Shown here piece by piece: positions 1 to 8,616 of a stretch of DNA of 64,000 nt. The position numbers were made by a program, and so were the translations under genes. The notes under the pieces were generated by a model. That model made no database searches. It saw nothing but the letters and a program-made list of their open reading frames with translations, and was not told the DNA's origin. The stretch spans positions 2,604,001-2,668,000 of the forward strand of contig NZ_OY782186.1 in assembly GCF_963677685.1 (NCBI RefSeq), in the 5' to 3' direction. Source of the DNA: an uncultured Bacteroides sp. GTDB lineage: Bacteria; Bacteroidota; Bacteroidia; Bacteroidales; Bacteroidaceae. Position 1 is the first letter of the stretch; each line of letters opens with the position of its first letter.

Positions 1-1
1 A

Positions 2-778
2 CCCGAAGGAGAAACAACAATACTACCGTCTACTTGGCATGAAAATGGTATTTCAATATTTGGTAAATTCAATAATGGTATTGATTATGAATTACAAATA
101 GTAGCCGGATTAAACCCTAACGGATTTCGCCGTCAAGACTGGATTTCCGAAGGAAAGCAGGGATCTTTTGAATCAACGAACTTTACAAGTCCAGCATATG
201 TAGCTAGATTAAACTATAGTGGTATAAAAGGATTGCGCATCGGTGCTTCCGCTTATTATAACAAAACCGGAAAAAATTCGAATAAACCGGAATTCATGAA
301 TGGCATAGATGCACCTGTAACAATTTTCACAGCTGACGCCCAATATAAGTCCAAAAACTTTATTGCTCGTGTTAACATCATCCGTGGAAACATAAAAGAA
401 ACTACTGCCTTAAATGCCGCAAACAAAAGATTATCCAGCAGTTCAGGATATTCACGCACTCCCGTAGCTAAAAAAGCTGTAAGTTATGCAGGAGAAGCAG
501 GTTATAACATAGGCTCATTTTTCGGAAAAAAAGCTCCCCATATCTACCCTTTCGTGAGATATGAATATTACAATCCTCAAGAAAAAACAGAGAAAGAAAT
601 GGTTGCTGATAAGCGCTTGCAAGTGGATATGTGGACCGTAGGAGCCAATTATTTCGCCTTACCTAATTTAGTGCTCAAAGCAAACTATGCTATGCGTAGC
701 ATCGGTAAAGGAAAATATAACAGTGAAAACGAATTCTCTATCGGACTAGCTTACATCGGTTGGTTCACTAAAAAATAA
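2..778 (+). CDS. Outer-membrane porin-like beta-barrel protein (5' end outside window)
   Basis: The reading frame is open from base 2, so the gene starts before the window; the internal ATG at 233 is not a real start. About 258 residues are visible. They show alternating polar and aromatic beta strands typical of porins and end in a strand rich in aromatic residues (SIGLAYIGWFTKK). The family resembles phosphate-selective-porin-like outer-membrane proteins of Bacteroidetes. It lies 25 bp upstream of the imelysin gene and is probably in the same transcript. Another porin (3352-4578) lies three genes downstream, so the cluster has at least two barrels. The substrate cannot be read from the sequence. 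An iron or metal chelate is a guess from the imelysin neighbour. Confidence 0.75.
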   Translation, partial: PEGETTILPSTWHENGISIFGKFNNGIDYELQIVAGLNPNGFRRQDWISEGKQGSFESTNFTSPAYVARLNYSGIKGLRIGASAYYNKTGKNSNKPEFMNGIDAPVTIFTADAQYKSKNFIARVNIIRGNIKETTALNAANKRLSSSSGYSRTPVAKKAVSYAGEAGYNIGSFFGKKAPHIYPFVRYEYYNPQEKTEKEMVADKRLQVDMWTVGANYFALPNLVLKANYAMRSIGKGKYNSENEFSIGLAYIGWFTKK

Positions 779-803
779 AAATTAACAATAAAATTAAGAC
801 AAA

Positions 804-1868
804 ATGAAAAAGATCTTTGGACTTATTATCATCTTCGCATCTATGACATTCATCGCATGTAGTGAAGATAACACAAAATCAGACGACTCCACCATGGCCA
901 CAGAAGCAGAGCTTAACACTGTTATCAACAATTACGTAGATAATGTCGTGATACCCACCTATGCAGATATGGAGAATAAAATAGCTGCCCTTAAAACTCA
1001 TGTAGATGCTTTCATTGCAGATGGTACCCAAAAAAGTCTTGATGCTGCCTGCACCGCATGGAGAGCCGCACGTAATCCTTGGGAACTTTCAGAAGCATTT
1101 CTCTTTGGACCGGCAGACTATCTAGGATTGGATCCCATGCTCGATTCATGGCCACTTGATAAGGATGCCATTGACGCAATATTAGCTAATCTAGATTTTA
1201 AAGAAGTGGACGGAGATGAAAACATTCGTGGATTCCATACCTTGGAATACTTACTTTTCGAGGGGGGAAGCAACAAAGTTGCAGCCAACATTAGCAGTTC
1301 ACAAAAGCAATACATGGCCAAAGTGAGTAGTTTGCTAGATTCCGACACAAAAAAGTTACATTCCGAATGGGTAAATAATTATGGGAGTGAATTCAAAACC
1401 CACTCATCCGATCGTATTATCAGTGCTTACAATGCTGTTGCTCAGATAGTAGAAGGTTGCATAGACATAGCAGGAGAAGTTGGTGAACAGAAAATAGGAA
1501 ATCCATACCAGTTATACACAGCCGGAAAAACAGAAGAAGGAGTCTTAGCTGTAGAATCATGGTACAGTTGGAATTCATTAACCGACTACCGCAACAATAT
1601 TCTATCAATCCAAAATTCTTATTTAGGCGGAACGAATAATTCACGCAATGATGCAAACAGTCTATCGGCACTCGTACGTCAATATAATGAAGCTACAGAT
1701 AAAGAAATCAAACAAGCGATCACAGATGCCATCTCAGCGATTGATAATATACCAGCACCGTTCCGTAATCATCTAGAAGCAAAAACAGAAATAGAAGCAG
1801 CTCAAGATATCCTTGCCGAACTACAAATATCATTGCTAAAAATAAAATCGGCATTAGGTATAGATTAA
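804..1868 (+). CDS. Imelysin-family (M75) lipoprotein
   Basis: A 354-residue protein with a lipoprotein signal peptide (lipobox FIAC, Cys19). The imelysin signature GxHxxE is present as GFHTLE at residues 143-148, followed by the characteristic EYLLFEGG. Imelysin-like proteins (ICMP/IrpA/EfeO relatives) are periplasm- or surface-exposed, are linked to iron acquisition, and probably bind metal rather than cleave peptides. Here the gene sits 17 bp before a di-heme oxidoreductase lipoprotein, a pairing common in Bacteroidetes. The ATG at 804 gives a complete signal peptide. The role in iron or cation handling is inferred from family and context. Confidence 0.9.
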   Translation: MKKIFGLIIIFASMTFIACSEDNTKSDDSTMATEAELNTVINNYVDNVVIPTYADMENKIAALKTHVDAFIADGTQKSLDAACTAWRAARNPWELSEAFLFGPADYLGLDPMLDSWPLDKDAIDAILANLDFKEVDGDENIRGFHTLEYLLFEGGSNKVAANISSSQKQYMAKVSSLLDSDTKKLHSEWVNNYGSEFKTHSSDRIISAYNAVAQIVEGCIDIAGEVGEQKIGNPYQLYTAGKTEEGVLAVESWYSWNSLTDYRNNILSIQNSYLGGTNNSRNDANSLSALVRQYNEATDKEIKQAITDAISAIDNIPAPFRNHLEAKTEIEAAQDILAELQISLLKIKSALGID

Positions 1869-1885
1869 AAGAAAGTTTAGTTAAA

Positions 1886-3316
1886 ATGAATAGAACAAAA
1901 TTCTATTTCACTTGCAAATGCACCCTGTTACTATTAACAGGGATGCTTTGCTTTAGCTGTGAAAATGATAGTTACGATGATACACTCATCATAAAGCCGA
2001 ATAATAAAGTAGCATTACCTGCCGAGTTATCAGCAGGTATCTCAACCAATTTCATGTCGTCAAGTAAAGCGTATGACACTCCTTCCAATTGGATCACAGA
2101 TGCTAACTCTATTCGCTTTAACAGAGGAGATAAACTATATGACGACAGCCGTACAAGCAGTTCGGAAACAGGCGGTGGTCTGGGACCAGTTTATGTGGGC
2201 TATTCATGTGGCAGTTGCCATAAAAATGCAGGACGTAGCAAACCTAGCTTATTTAGTGATGGAGGTTCAGGCAAGTACGGTTTCTCTGCCATGCTAATTT
2301 ATCTTTCGCGCAAGAACGGTGCTTTTTTCCAGAATTATGGGCGTGTACTTCATGATCAATCAATTTATGGAGTCGAAGCAGAAGGGAAATTAAAAGTTAC
2401 ATATAATGAAGTTGAATACAAATTTCCGGATGGAGAGAAATATGCTTTGATAACTCCCCATTACGAAATAACCGAATGGTATGCTGATAGTATTCGTCCC
2501 GAAGATTTGAATATTACCGTTCGCATTCCATTAAGGCATGTAGGTATGGGACAAATGATGGCACTCGACCAAAACGAGCTGCAACAACTTGCAAGACAAA
2601 GCAACTATCCGGAATATGGGATTAGCGGAAGGCTAAACTATATCACTGAACGAGGTGTAAAACGTATCGGAGTATCAGGAAATAAAGCACAACATGCCGA
2701 CTTGACTGTTGAGCTAGGCTTCTCGTCAGATATAGGAGTAACCAATGATCGCTATCCAGAAGAAATTTCTGAGGGACAGACTCAAATGATGGGTTTTGCT
2801 CAATGGGGAAATGAAATATCAACCCTGGATATGGAGAATGTAGATTTGTATCTACAAGGACTAGGAGTACCATCACGTCGTAATGTGACGGATGCAACCG
2901 TAAAAAAAGGAGAACAAAACTTCTATAAGGCAAAATGCCATCTTTGCCATACAACGACTCTTCACACCCGTAAACGAGGAACGACTTTGCTAGCCGGTAC
3001 TCAATTGCCATGGTTAGGGGGAGAAACGATCCATCCTTATTCCGATTATCTACTACATGATATGGGAAAAGGACTTGATGATGGCTATGTAAGCGGATTG
3101 GCCATGGGATGTGAATGGCGTACCACCCCTTTATGGGGCATCGGATTGCAAGGTACAGTCAACGGGCACACCTATTTTCTGCACGATGGTAGAGCACGTA
3201 ATCTTACAGAAGCAATCATGTGGCATGGTGGAGAAGGCGAAGTATCCAAAAATATTTTCAAGAAAATGAATAAAGAAAATAGAGAAGCGTTGCTTACTTT
3301 TTTAAAGTCATTGTAA
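1886..3316 (+). CDS. Di-heme oxidoreductase-like (DUF1111) lipoprotein
   Basis: A 476-residue protein with a lipoprotein signal peptide (LCFSC, Cys25). It has two covalent heme-attachment sites: CGSCH at 108-112 and CHLCH at 351-355. The C-terminal block with WGIGLQG, TYFLHDGRARN and EAIMWHGGE is typical of the DUF1111/DHOR 'thiol oxidoreductase' family, which resembles MauG/CcpA di-heme peroxidases. It should be a membrane-anchored c-type cytochrome doing electron transfer outside the inner membrane. It follows imelysin by 17 bp. Maturation needs a cytochrome c synthase, and one is encoded at the end of the same operon (6468-8510). The physiological substrate is unknown. Confidence 0.88.
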   Translation: MNRTKFYFTCKCTLLLLTGMLCFSCENDSYDDTLIIKPNNKVALPAELSAGISTNFMSSSKAYDTPSNWITDANSIRFNRGDKLYDDSRTSSSETGGGLGPVYVGYSCGSCHKNAGRSKPSLFSDGGSGKYGFSAMLIYLSRKNGAFFQNYGRVLHDQSIYGVEAEGKLKVTYNEVEYKFPDGEKYALITPHYEITEWYADSIRPEDLNITVRIPLRHVGMGQMMALDQNELQQLARQSNYPEYGISGRLNYITERGVKRIGVSGNKAQHADLTVELGFSSDIGVTNDRYPEEISEGQTQMMGFAQWGNEISTLDMENVDLYLQGLGVPSRRNVTDATVKKGEQNFYKAKCHLCHTTTLHTRKRGTTLLAGTQLPWLGGETIHPYSDYLLHDMGKGLDDGYVSGLAMGCEWRTTPLWGIGLQGTVNGHTYFLHDGRARNLTEAIMWHGGEGEVSKNIFKKMNKENREALLTFLKSL

Positions 3317-3351
3317 AAACAACTTTTTGACATCAATAAAAACGACATAAA

Positions 3352-4578
3352 ATGAAGAGATTGATTAAAAGAGCATTAACTATTTGCCTAACCTTTTGGG
3401 CAATTAATTTATCAGCTCAAAAGATAAACGACAACTATATGGACAATGGGGTTGTTTCTCTGGCAGGGAAAGAGGGTTTTAGCTTTAAAACTCAACAAGG
3501 AGACTTCCTTTTTAAACCTTACATGCTGGTACAAGCTACTGCCAGTTACAATTATTATGATGATGAAGGACTAGACAAAGCTTATAACCAAGATAATGTA
3601 GCCAACTCAGGATTTGCCATCCCCAACGCTATACTGGGCTTCACAGGAAAAGCTTTTGGACGGGTTACTTTCAACCTCTCTTTAAACGCTTCACAAAGTG
3701 GAGGAGCATTGTTGCAGCAGGCTTGGTTTGACATTGCCATGAAAGAACAGCTACGTGTACGCGTGGGTAAGTTTAAAACACCTTTCACTCACGCCTATTT
3801 AACGACATTGGGTGAAACACTTTTTCCGGTATTACCTACCTCTCTGACATCTACAGTTATCATTCCTCACTCACTTAATGCCGTAAACCCTTGTATTGCT
3901 ACCGGTTTCGATCTGGGAGTACAAGTGCACGGTTTATTATCCGGAACATGGGAATACCAGTTGGGAATATTTAACGGTACCGGTATCAACGTAAATACAG
4001 CAACAAAAACTCTTAGTGATGATTATCACATTCCTTCTCTGCTTTACGCCGGACGTTTGGCCTATATGCCTAAAGGGTTAATGCCCCATTCACAAGGTAA
4101 TTCAGACAATCTTTCGGACGATAAAATGCTTATAGCCCTTTCTTCTTCATACAATGTTGAAAGTGAAAAAGAAAGCACTAATGATTATCGGGCAGGTATT
4201 GAGTTTGCCTGGATTAAAAATCGATGGTATATCGGTGCGGAAGCATACTACATGAATATGAAATTTACTGAACGCCAACAGATATCCAAAGCCTATAACT
4301 TCTTAGGAGGATATGCACAAATAGGATATTTTGTAACACCCAAACTACAGACAGCATTTCGCTATGACTTTTATAATCGTAACGGCATGGATACGGATGG
4401 TTACTTAAACATGCCTGCCGTAGGATTAAATTATTTCTTTTCCAATTATAATCTGAAACTACAGGCTATGTATCAATATACTGCCCGCACTGGGCATGAA
4501 ACACAACTCGATCGTGACAATGATGATTTAGGGTTAAGTACCCATAGTGCAGTCGTAATGTTACAATACTCTTTTTAA
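3352..4578 (+). CDS. Outer-membrane porin-like protein
   Basis: A 408-residue protein with a signal peptide ending near INLSAQ and about 16 predicted amphipathic strands, ending in VVMLQYSF, a C-terminal aromatic of the kind recognised by the Bam machinery. A typical porin O/P phrase is visible (VRVGKFKTPFTHAYL), so I place it among phosphate-selective-porin-like proteins. It is 35 bp after the di-heme lipoprotein and 14 bp before the mono-heme lipoprotein, hence in the operon. It resembles the barrel at the window start in type but not closely in sequence. Its substrate is unknown. Confidence 0.82.
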   Translation: MKRLIKRALTICLTFWAINLSAQKINDNYMDNGVVSLAGKEGFSFKTQQGDFLFKPYMLVQATASYNYYDDEGLDKAYNQDNVANSGFAIPNAILGFTGKAFGRVTFNLSLNASQSGGALLQQAWFDIAMKEQLRVRVGKFKTPFTHAYLTTLGETLFPVLPTSLTSTVIIPHSLNAVNPCIATGFDLGVQVHGLLSGTWEYQLGIFNGTGINVNTATKTLSDDYHIPSLLYAGRLAYMPKGLMPHSQGNSDNLSDDKMLIALSSSYNVESEKESTNDYRAGIEFAWIKNRWYIGAEAYYMNMKFTERQQISKAYNFLGGYAQIGYFVTPKLQTAFRYDFYNRNGMDTDGYLNMPAVGLNYFFSNYNLKLQAMYQYTARTGHETQLDRDNDDLGLSTHSAVVMLQYSF

Positions 4579-4592
4579 GTATAAACCACCAA

Positions 4593-5300
4593 ATGAAGAA
4601 AATATATTACCTACTTCTCACCTCTGCACTACTCATGTACGCTTGCGATGATGGGAAGATATACCCTAAAAAAGTAGAAGAAGCCACAGGAAAGAAAGTG
4701 ATACTTAATAGCACTTTCACAGGCATTAATGCCTGGCCTAAAGCCTACCAGCTCGCAATTGCCGGTTTTGGTAAGGATGCTCAGACTCCGATAATATCAA
4801 AAACAATTGCAATGCCTAAGAATGAAGCAGAAACCATCTCACTTGCACTTAACGGTATCACAGACGATATAACAGACATATCAGTATGTGTCATGACCAC
4901 TGGTCGGTCACTTATTCATCGTTTTTATAACCTGAATATAGCAGACAGTACCAATGAAGTAATAACATTACCTATTGATAAAATAAACGTAGCATCCTTC
5001 AGCCGTATACAAAATCAGGTATTCAACCTTTATTGCTCCCGCTGTCATGGAGCGGGAAATTTTGCGGCAGCCGACATGTATCTCACCGAAGGGCAAAGTT
5101 ACGAGATGCTCGTTAATCATCTGGCAAATACATCTACTTCAGGCAAGCTACGGGTAAAACCGGGTTTGATAGGAAGCAGTTTCATTCACAATGTGCTCAC
5201 CTCAGATATTATAGGGTATAATCATACAGATGTTCTTCCCGAAGAGGAGCTAGTAACATTAATCGATACATGGATAGAGAACGGAGCTAAAAATAATTAA
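4593..5300 (+). CDS. Mono-heme c-type cytochrome lipoprotein
   Basis: A 235-residue lipoprotein (lipobox MYAC, Cys18). The N-terminal half is a beta-rich domain with no recognised family. The C-terminal part carries a single heme motif CSRCH at residues 148-152 and ends in the usual cytochrome helix (VTLIDTWIENGA). It is probably an electron-transfer partner of the di-heme protein encoded two genes upstream. The spacing of 14 bp upstream and 16 bp downstream supports operon membership. The CxxCH and lipobox are seen directly; the partnership is inference. Confidence 0.8.
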   Translation: MKKIYYLLLTSALLMYACDDGKIYPKKVEEATGKKVILNSTFTGINAWPKAYQLAIAGFGKDAQTPIISKTIAMPKNEAETISLALNGITDDITDISVCVMTTGRSLIHRFYNLNIADSTNEVITLPIDKINVASFSRIQNQVFNLYCSRCHGAGNFAAADMYLTEGQSYEMLVNHLANTSTSGKLRVKPGLIGSSFIHNVLTSDIIGYNHTDVLPEEELVTLIDTWIENGAKNN

Positions 5301-5316
5301 AGAAAAAACAACACAA

Positions 5317-6465
5317 ATGAATTATATATATCATACTTTCCCTGGTTACGGAGTTACAGCCGAAGTATCTAGTTTCCGCCCCCGAAGAAAAGTAGCTGAA
5401 TTTCATATTATGCTGCATACCACAGGTTGGGCAACAAGTTACGAACAACAATTAATAAACTTACATCGCGCCTTTAAAGATTTACTTGCACGAAAATTTC
5501 CTGCAAACATCACTCCCGTCATCAAAAGATATTTTCTAAGTGACGCTGCTAATCAAACTACATTTCTTGAACAAGAATTGAAAACCTTCCCTCCTTGCTC
5601 TGTATCAATAGTGCAACAACCTCCACTAGATGGTAGCAAAGTAGCCCTGTGGGTTTATTTGTTGAGTGGAGTAAATACATCCGACGAAGAATGCTTCACC
5701 GTTAGTCACAACGACTATCAGCACTATTGGATAAGTTCGCAAGTATCTCCTATTGGTACTTCTGACACACAAACTGAAACATTATTATGTAACTATGAAC
5801 AACTGTTGGCAACAAGAGATTGCCACATTGCCCGGCATTGTATACGTACATGGTTCTTTGTTCAAAATGTAGACGTCAACTATACAGGAGTAGTGGAGGC
5901 TCGTAAAAGGAATTTTCTAACGCAAGGTTTAACCGAAAAAACGCACTACATAGCTAGTACAGGTATTGAAGGCAGAAGTAGCGATCCTAATAGTAAAGTA
6001 CAATTTGACGCCTATGCAGTAAACGGTATAGAAGAAGGACAGATAACATTCCTCTATGCCTTAACACATTTAAATCCAACTTATGAGTATGGAGTAACAT
6101 TTGAAAGAGGAGTTTGTATGCAATACGGAGACAGAAAACAATTATACATCAGTGGGACTGCTAGCATAGATCATAAAGGGGTAGTACTGCATGTAGGAGA
6201 CATCATCGCCCAGACACACAGGATGTGGAAAAACGTAGAAAAACTTCTTGAAGAGGGAGAAGCCAACATGGAAGATCTAGCGCAGATTATAGTCTATCTG
6301 AGAGATGTAGCAGATTATCCATTAGTAAAGAAAATGTTTGATGAAGAGTTTCCTCAAGTGCCCAAACAAATCGTATTAGCAGCTGTTTGTCGCCCCAGTT
6401 GGCTTATCGAAATGGAATGTATCGCCATAAAAAGTGATAAGAACGAAAAATTCAGAGATCTATAA
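5317..6465 (+). CDS. Rid (YjgF/YER057c)-like protein, chorismatase-type two-part architecture
   Basis: A 382-residue protein without signal peptide or TM segments, so cytosolic. Residues from about 185 show Rid/chorismatase-like phrases (RTWFFVQNVDV, a conserved arginine in VEARKRNF, HYIASTGIEGR). The C-terminal third is a Rid-type fold with LYISGTASID, GDIIAQTHRMWKNVEKLL and a closing VCRPSWLIEMECIAI. Stand-alone Rid proteins are about 130 residues. This length and duplicated layout match FkbO/Hyg5-type chorismatases and longer Rid homologues. The reaction is not certain: imine or enamine hydrolysis and chorismate-type chemistry are both possible. A cytosolic enzyme between exported c-cytochromes and their synthase is unexpected. 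It ends 2 bp before the ResB-CcsA gene, so translation is probably coupled. Confidence 0.72.
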   Translation: MNYIYHTFPGYGVTAEVSSFRPRRKVAEFHIMLHTTGWATSYEQQLINLHRAFKDLLARKFPANITPVIKRYFLSDAANQTTFLEQELKTFPPCSVSIVQQPPLDGSKVALWVYLLSGVNTSDEECFTVSHNDYQHYWISSQVSPIGTSDTQTETLLCNYEQLLATRDCHIARHCIRTWFFVQNVDVNYTGVVEARKRNFLTQGLTEKTHYIASTGIEGRSSDPNSKVQFDAYAVNGIEEGQITFLYALTHLNPTYEYGVTFERGVCMQYGDRKQLYISGTASIDHKGVVLHVGDIIAQTHRMWKNVEKLLEEGEANMEDLAQIIVYLRDVADYPLVKKMFDEEFPQVPKQIVLAAVCRPSWLIEMECIAIKSDKNEKFRDL

Positions 6466-6467
6466 GA

Positions 6468-8510
6468 ATGAAACAGTTAGCATATACCCTTTATTTATTA
6501 ATGGTACTTTGTCTTACCAGTGCTACATTTATAGAAAAATATTACGGTACGCAAACAGTTAATAGGTATATTTATGACTCAGAATGGTTCATTGCATTTT
6601 GGGTCATAATTGTAATCACAGCTATGTGTCACTTTGGATTGCAAAAAATGCATAAAAACAAAGCGATATTTTTGCTACACTTTTCATTCATCAGCATCCT
6701 TACCGGAGCTTGTGTCACTCATTTCACAAGCAAGCAAGGAATAATTCATCTAAGAACAAACCAATACACAGACTTTTTCACTAACACTGATACCAGAGAT
6801 AGTATCCGATTACCATTTGCGATGAAACTAGATACCTTTGCGATAAACTACTACCCCGGCACAAAAGCTCCTTCTGATTATATTAGCTACGTTAGCATTG
6901 CAAATGAGAGAATGAACGGTAAGGTTTCGATGAACAATATTTTTTCTTACCACAATTATCGTTTCTATCAAACCTCTTTTGACGAAAATCACAAAGGAAG
7001 TTGGCTAACAGTAAATTATGATCCTTGGGGAATACCGATAACATACGCGGGATATCTACTCTTACTGTTTGGAATGTGTTGGGTAATTCTGTCACCTAAA
7101 GGAAAATTTAGAAAATTACTAGCCCATCCCTTACTAAAACGGATGGGAATATTTCTAGCTATAGCATGCTGCATCACAACTACTACCGCACAAAATACTC
7201 TCAGCAAAAAAGAGGCAGACACTTATCGCAGTAAGCAAATTATCTATAATAACCGAATAGCTCCTCTAAACACTCTTGCGCGCGACGTTGTCATGAAACT
7301 TAGCGGTAAAAGCAGCTATAAAAATTATACTCCCGAGCAGGTATTGATTGGATGGATGTTCTACCCTGAGAAATGGGAATATGAACCAATGATACGAATA
7401 AAGGACAAAGAATTACAGCACCTTTTACATATTAAAGAGTACGCTTCTCTCGCAGATTTTTTTACTTCGACAAAAGAGTACCGACTCCAGAAGTATTGGA
7501 ACAAGTTACATCAAAGCGGAGAAGAAAGTTCGTTACTAAAAGCTATCACTAAAGCTGATGAAAAAATAGCCATCATTTCTATGCTTCAACAAAGAACATT
7601 GATAAAATCTGTACCTAAAGAAGGGGTCAAACGATTGACCAACCTTCAAATACAAGCCGAATTGCTTTACAACCAGATTAATTTCTCTGCGATAGTATAT
7701 CGCATAAATCTAACTACAGGATTAATCTGTTTCTTTTTATTTATCTTCTTCCCCTCTCAATCACTATTATTTAAAAAGATTATTCGAATTACCTGTACTT
7801 TACTCCTTTTATCATTTATCTTTCATACCATAAGCATCTGTCTACGTACCTACATAGCCGGCAGATTGCCTTTGAGTAATGGCTATGAAACCATGCAGTT
7901 CATAGCATGGTCTGCTATGCTCATCGCATTATTGCTGCGCAAGCGTTTTATTGTGGCACTTATCTTCGGATTTCTATTATCTGGTTTCACTCTATTAGTA
8001 GCAAACCTGATACAAATGAATCCACAAATAACCCCATTAATGCCTGTTCTATCATCTCCCTTACTTAGTTTGCATGTGTCTCTAATCATGTTCTCCTATA
8101 CCCTCTTTGGATTTATGTTCTTCAACGGATTAACCGCATTATCCTTAGCAGCCTCATCACAAAAACTAAAAAAGAATTCACTTCTATTTGCCTGGAAAAT
8201 AGAAAGACTCACACTATTAAGCCGTATATTTCTCTACCCTGCAACTTTTCTTTTAGGAGCAGGTATTTTTATAGGAGCCATATGGGCCAATATCTCTTGG
8301 GGACGCTATTGGTCATGGGACCCTAAAGAGGTATGGGCATTAATCACTTTTATGATCTACAGCCTCGCCTTTCACACTCAAAGTCTGAAAAAGTTTAAGC
8401 AACCTCTCTTTTTTCATTTATTTATCGTATTAGCTTTCAGCACTCTTCTCATGACTTATTTCGGAGTTAATTACTTCTTAGGTGGTATGCACAGTTATGC
8501 TAATGGATAA
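6468..8510 (+). CDS. Cytochrome c biogenesis protein, ResB-CcsA (System II) fusion
   Basis: A 680-residue polytopic membrane protein. The N-terminal part has a TM pair, a long periplasmic stretch and further TMs like ResB/Ccs1. The C-terminal half is a CcsA/CcmC-type heme-handling domain with the tryptophan-rich WWD motif WGRYWSWDPKEVW at residues 611-623 and periplasmic histidines in flanking TMs (SLHVSL, AFHTQS). System II synthases carry heme across the membrane and attach it to CxxCH motifs. The targets are probably the lipoproteins at 1886-3316 and 4593-5300, encoded in the same operon. It is shorter than the roughly 800-residue fused synthases of some Bacteroidales, so its ResB part may be reduced. 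It appears to be the last gene of the operon. Confidence 0.88.
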   Translation: MKQLAYTLYLLMVLCLTSATFIEKYYGTQTVNRYIYDSEWFIAFWVIIVITAMCHFGLQKMHKNKAIFLLHFSFISILTGACVTHFTSKQGIIHLRTNQYTDFFTNTDTRDSIRLPFAMKLDTFAINYYPGTKAPSDYISYVSIANERMNGKVSMNNIFSYHNYRFYQTSFDENHKGSWLTVNYDPWGIPITYAGYLLLLFGMCWVILSPKGKFRKLLAHPLLKRMGIFLAIACCITTTTAQNTLSKKEADTYRSKQIIYNNRIAPLNTLARDVVMKLSGKSSYKNYTPEQVLIGWMFYPEKWEYEPMIRIKDKELQHLLHIKEYASLADFFTSTKEYRLQKYWNKLHQSGEESSLLKAITKADEKIAIISMLQQRTLIKSVPKEGVKRLTNLQIQAELLYNQINFSAIVYRINLTTGLICFFLFIFFPSQSLLFKKIIRITCTLLLLSFIFHTISICLRTYIAGRLPLSNGYETMQFIAWSAMLIALLLRKRFIVALIFGFLLSGFTLLVANLIQMNPQITPLMPVLSSPLLSLHVSLIMFSYTLFGFMFFNGLTALSLAASSQKLKKNSLLFAWKIERLTLLSRIFLYPATFLLGAGIFIGAIWANISWGRYWSWDPKEVWALITFMIYSLAFHTQSLKKFKQPLFFHLFIVLAFSTLLMTYFGVNYFLGGMHSYANG

Positions 8511-8535
8511 AAATAATTTTAAGAAAAAACGATCA

Positions 8536-8551
8536 TGTAACATTGGTTACA
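8536..8551. promoter_or_regulatory. Perfect FNR/Crp-type palindrome upstream of hcp
   Basis: TGTAACATTGGTTACA is a perfect inverted repeat (6-bp arms, 4-bp spacer). It fits the TGTnA-N6-TnACA shape bound by Crp/Fnr superfamily dimers. Its centre is about 30 bp upstream of the -7 box, hence near -44 from the likely transcription start, a usual place for class II activation. Hcp genes are commonly controlled by Crp/Fnr-type nitrosative-stress regulators such as HcpR. The regulator itself cannot be identified here. Confidence 0.65.
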
Positions 8552-8573
8552 GAATTAACTCTCCTCCCTACTC

Positions 8574-8581
8574 TATCTTTG
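8574..8581 (+). promoter_or_regulatory. hcp promoter -7 box (TATCTTTG)
   Basis: An exact match to the Bacteroidetes TAnnTTTG box, 35 bp upstream of the hcp ATG. No good -33 TTG stands at the usual 19-21 bp distance, which agrees with an activator-dependent promoter using the palindrome at 8536-8551. Confidence 0.65.
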
Positions 8582-8616
8582 CATTAAAGTTAATAATCAT
8601 TTAATGCATAATAGAT

